From NCBI GenBank assembly GCA_025642075.2, contig JAODUO010001065.1:141001-205000 (forward strand): a DNA stretch of 64,000 bases, written 5' to 3'. The notes beneath the pieces were generated by a model that searched no databases, was not told the origin of the DNA, and was given only the letters and a program-made list of their open reading frames with translations. A program made the position numbers and the translations under genes. This stretch comes from Ridgeia piscesae (Eukaryota; Annelida; Polychaeta; Sabellida; Siboglinidae). Position 1 is the first letter of the stretch, and every line of letters begins with the position of its first letter. Of this stretch, positions 60,596-64,000 are shown piece after piece.

Positions 60596-61858
60596 TGTCC
60601 TCCTGCCTGTCTAAATCAAAGTGTGACAACACTGTCCTCAGTCTTGATTTAGCTTTTTGAAATTGAAACGTTCATCTTATATATCCCATATGCATTTGTC
60701 ATTTTTTCTGTCAACTTTGAACCCACAATGCACTGCTTCTACAAATGCCTGACACCTGGTGTATAGCAATAAAATAAAATATGATATTTACATACGGTTG
60801 TAGCACCATAACTACAGTATTGTATGGCAGTTTACAATAAAATGATAACATCAATTATGTACATTTAGATTAAACTTTTATGTCAAATAATTTTAAAAGA
60901 ATTCACCAAAGAATTATCCATTGAATTTAAACAGTTAAAAATACAATTTAAATGTAAAGATATTAGACTTAAAACAAATATAATTAAGTAGAATATACAT
61001 ACTTAAATATTAAATTATACTAAGAATCATGAAATAATAATAATAATGAGGTATGATTAAGTTGATAAATTGAACTCATGCAATTAAATTAAATATAGTA
61101 ATAACAAAATGAGTGACTGATATTAAAATGTGAGATACACCGCTGTGTCATAAGTTAGATTCCTGTCGGAAAAGGAAGGCATTTAGTTGCCTCACAAAGC
61201 CAGTGTCTGACACAGTTTCAAGCTGATGGAGATGGAGACAGAGGGGAGACTGTTACTGAGTTGACAGCCGTGTCAACTCAGCCTCTGAGTTGTGAGTCTG
61301 ACTTAGGATCCCAGACCTGGATTCACGTTTAGTAAACACGGTTTATCCGGTGACTGTCCACTGGACACACAGGGCAGTGTTTGTGGGAGATGGACGAGAT
61401 AAACTGACCCAGAAATCAAAACTAGCTGTGTATACTGTGATGTGTTACTATAGCAACAGGCACCACTGGCCACACTCCCTACTCACTCACTACACAGTTC
61501 CCAGGTAATTATCTCCCACAGACTACAGCTGCTGGCCAAACAGTTCCCAGTGCAAACCCAGGCTGGGCTAATCACATCAACTTACTCATTTTAGGAATCT
61601 TGGAGTTTTTGTAAGTCCACAGCGTAATTATGTTGTGACCTTGTGCCAGTGTATGTGAATGAATGGAGGGTCAGTCATTGCCATATTGCGGTGAAAAACA
61701 ATCACTGCAGTGGTGCCATCTATAGTGTGGGACATGTTAACAGCACATAGATATTGTGCACAGGAGGGAACTGGGCAGCACAACTGGCTATTAGTGTGGC
61801 AGCTGTTAAATTAAGCAAATGAATTATTAACCTGTCAAAAAAATGTGCATGTACGTGG
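60596..61858. other. Unique AT-rich sequence
   Basis: No gene recognised. 60740-61130 is strongly AT-rich with many AAATTAAATAT words, and 61140-61560 has more balanced composition but no recognisable exon. Confidence 0.45.
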
Positions 61859-61861
61859 GTG

Positions 61862-62020
61862 TCTGTATTTGTATTTGTATTTGTATTTGTATTTGTATTT
61901 GTATTTGTATTTGTATTTGTATTTGTATTTGTATTTGTATTTGTATTTGTATTTGTATTTGTATTTGTTTGTGCGTGCGTGCGTGCGTGTGTGCGTGTGT
62001 GTGTGCGCACATGTATGTGT
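61862..62020. repeat. (ATTTGT)n and (GT/GC)n microsatellites
   Basis: About 18 uninterrupted ATTTGT hexamers at 61863-61970, followed by a GTGCGTGC/GTGTGT tract to about 62020. Open frames over it are simple-repeat artefacts. Confidence 0.95.
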
Positions 62021-64000
62021 GTATTTTCTGATTAATGGGATGGGGATCTCCGTCGACTTATGGGATGGGGAATTCCCTCCTATGACTGATGGGATGGGAA
62101 CCCCGACTTAAGAGGTGAAAATTCCCTTCCTTGACTTAAAGTCCGACATATGAGTATGAGTATGAGTGGCTAATGTTTTCGGTGCCATAGATGACTGATG
62201 GTTAATGTATGAGTGGTGTTTTCACTGCCATAGATGGCCATTTACACAGCAATTATTATGATTACTGTTAAAATTCATGACAACGATTACAAGTGCGACT
62301 ACTTAAAAAATACACAAACAGATTTAGTCGCATTGACCTTTGCATGTAGACACTCTTGTGATTATGATTATATTAATGCTGTAATGTTGCTTACATCTGC
62401 CTGTCAACTATCATGAGTCATGATGACATTATTTCATTGTGAGTGAGGCTAGGCAGTAAAAATTCCAAACGAAACAAAAATAAAACTAGGATATATGTGT
62501 ATGTGTGTATAGTAGACATTTTGCGCATCCCTTTTAGGGATTAATCTATAACTAGTCGAAACAAAAAATACCCTGAAAATACTGTTCTGATTTCCCCATT
62601 GTTAAGGAAGGAAACCAACAATATTATGCATTTCTTTACAATGTGTGCAATGTTATATATGCATTTATAATTTGCATCACCATATAATTTTTAATAACTA
62701 TGTTAATCATTTTATTAGCTTTTATCGTTTTATTAATTACTATTAATGTTATATACTTTTTTATTCTTGGAAAAATTATACTTTTGTGTGCTTCAACTTT
62801 ATGTGAGCCAGAAAACCATGTTGACCTCTGTGTACTTATAGTGAATATCGTTTTCCAAGCAATCAAACTGTAAATCCACTCAAGGAATGCAATTGGCTTC
62901 AAATTGAGTAAGTCCTTTCACAGCATCTGTGTACTATAAGAAGCTTAAGGACAGCCATCAATAAAACCACAAATATTTATATTCCACATTGTCACTGTAG
63001 TCACTCTCGTGCAGGTCTTGTTTGCATAAGAACTCAGCTTACTTAAAAGTAGCTTTTTAATCCAGTGTTGACACAAAGTCCAAGTGTCCGGCAGCGATGG
63101 TCAAGTGGTCAATAATTACAACTGGTCAGTTGTGTTTGACTAAGAATGATTTAGTGACAGGTGATCAAGTTGACATGTGATTGGTCGTCTCCACTAATCA
63201 GACGGTCAGATGGGCCTATATTAAGTGTATATGAAACCTCACTATTGACCCTACAGGTGGTCAAGGCCAAAAATCGGCCCAAATGCACCTGCCTCTATTC
63301 TAACAATTTTCATTTCCATCACATGTAACTGACATGCGAACATTTGGTATCATTGGCTAGCTGACAGATTTGTTCTAGATCGTGTATATTTTTCCTTACG
63401 TAGATTCAGTGACAGATTTTTCACAATCAAGTTTACAAAGCACATGATGTTGTTGCCGCCCATATTTGGGTGATTTTACTATGCCCTGATGAATTAATTT
63501 ACGCATCCAGTCATAAAGTCTAAACCCCCACACATGCGGTTTGAAAAGAAAGCTCTGTGAGTGGCCAATCTGTTAAAATTGAGTCACATGGGTTCAGTCA
63601 ATTCAGCCAATCAGAACCGTGGTTTGAAATGTAGCGTCATCAACCCTGGGAAACCAAAGTCGGACACAAAATGGCAGAGCAGTAAACAACAGTTTATCCG
63701 CTTCACAGTTTTTCTTTGGATTATTTCAAGTTGCTGTGTTGATATTTTGATAAAATGCTTGACTGTAGTCATAAACAAGGTTATTATATTAGTTAATGAG
63801 TGAGTTTTTATGTAAAAATTGACAGTGCAACATTTCTCTGGCCGGGTGCGTGGGTTGCAATGGTAATGAGCATTGCCACAATCGGCAGGCTTGAATCAGG
63901 ATATTTTTATGTCAGAAAAAATCATAAAAATCTTAATTCTCAACGGAATTGTTTCATTTTTTAGTATTTAGCAACTAATACATGATGCTACATTTGTCTA
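62021..64000. other. Right edge, no gene recognised
   Basis: Mostly unique AT-rich DNA. ATGGGATGGG(G/A)A words at 62035-62110 form a small degenerate repeat. Around 63560-63680 there are CCAAT-type words (GCCAATCAGAACC) and a higher GC share, which could fit a promoter, but nothing decides this. The 5' exons of the ABR/BCR gene may lie here unrecognised or beyond the edge. Confidence 0.4.

Noticed and set aside
60295..60660. Serine-rich open frame of 121 codons
   Set aside because: Low-complexity AGTC-type repeat translation; no similarity and no splice or promoter support.
61720..62111. Several open frames over 61.7-62.1 kb
   Set aside because: They translate (ATTTGT)n and GT-rich microsatellites.

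Overview
The window is animal nuclear DNA. It holds two intron-rich genes arranged tail to tail, and most of the non-coding sequence is tandem minisatellite. No prokaryotic, viral or CRISPR structure is seen. The species cannot be fixed from sequence alone. Protein divergence, LINE and Penelope retroelement pieces, tRNA-derived SINEs and repeats sitting on exon borders suggest an invertebrate. A cephalochordate (amphioxus) is my best guess, because I recall a report of exon-border minisatellites ('mirages') at the amphioxus Adh locus; that recollection should be checked.

Left part (2386-14967, + strand): the last ten exons of a beta-1,3-glucosyltransferase gene (B3GLCT), the ER enzyme that extends O-fucose on thrombospondin type 1 repeats. 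All ten splice phases join in one frame (about 394 residues), and the protein ends in HQEL, an ER-retrieval-like tail. The N-terminal exons lie outside the window or were not recognised. Between the genes (about 15.0-22.1 kb) are 32-bp and 35-bp arrays, SINE remnants and AT-rich sequence.

Right part (57567-22082, - strand): an ABR/BCR-type Rho regulator with DH, PH, C2 and RhoGAP domains. Twenty complete exons and one truncated exon were read. The exon(s) for the end of DH and start of PH are absent, and one RhoGAP exon keeps only 23 bp. Both defects lie next to or between large arrays and look like array-driven assembly loss, although a real lesion is possible.

The main observation is that many arrays are copies of an exon edge together with its splice site. 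Donor-type arrays repeat an exon's last codons plus GT (37-bp array 44.1-49.5 kb; 30-bp array 25.1-27.1 kb; 34-bp array 22.8-23.8 kb; 68-bp array 31.6-32.1 kb; 31-bp array 11.3-11.7 kb). Acceptor-type arrays repeat AG plus an exon's first codons (88-bp array 34.3-36.2 kb; 71-bp array 56.2-57.2 kb; 34-bp array 39.1-39.7 kb; 35-bp array 23.9-24.8 kb; 31-bp array 9.8-11.1 kb; others). The terminal coding codons and stop of the ABR/BCR gene are amplified the same way (56-bp array 21.2-22.1 kb). The two genes therefore sit in a landscape of hundreds of decoy splice sites. Mobile remnants include a Penelope-like fragment with a GIY-YIG domain between inverted repeats, two LINE 3' fragments, a TTAA-flanked MITE, tRNA-headed SINEs and long perfect or near-perfect hairpins.
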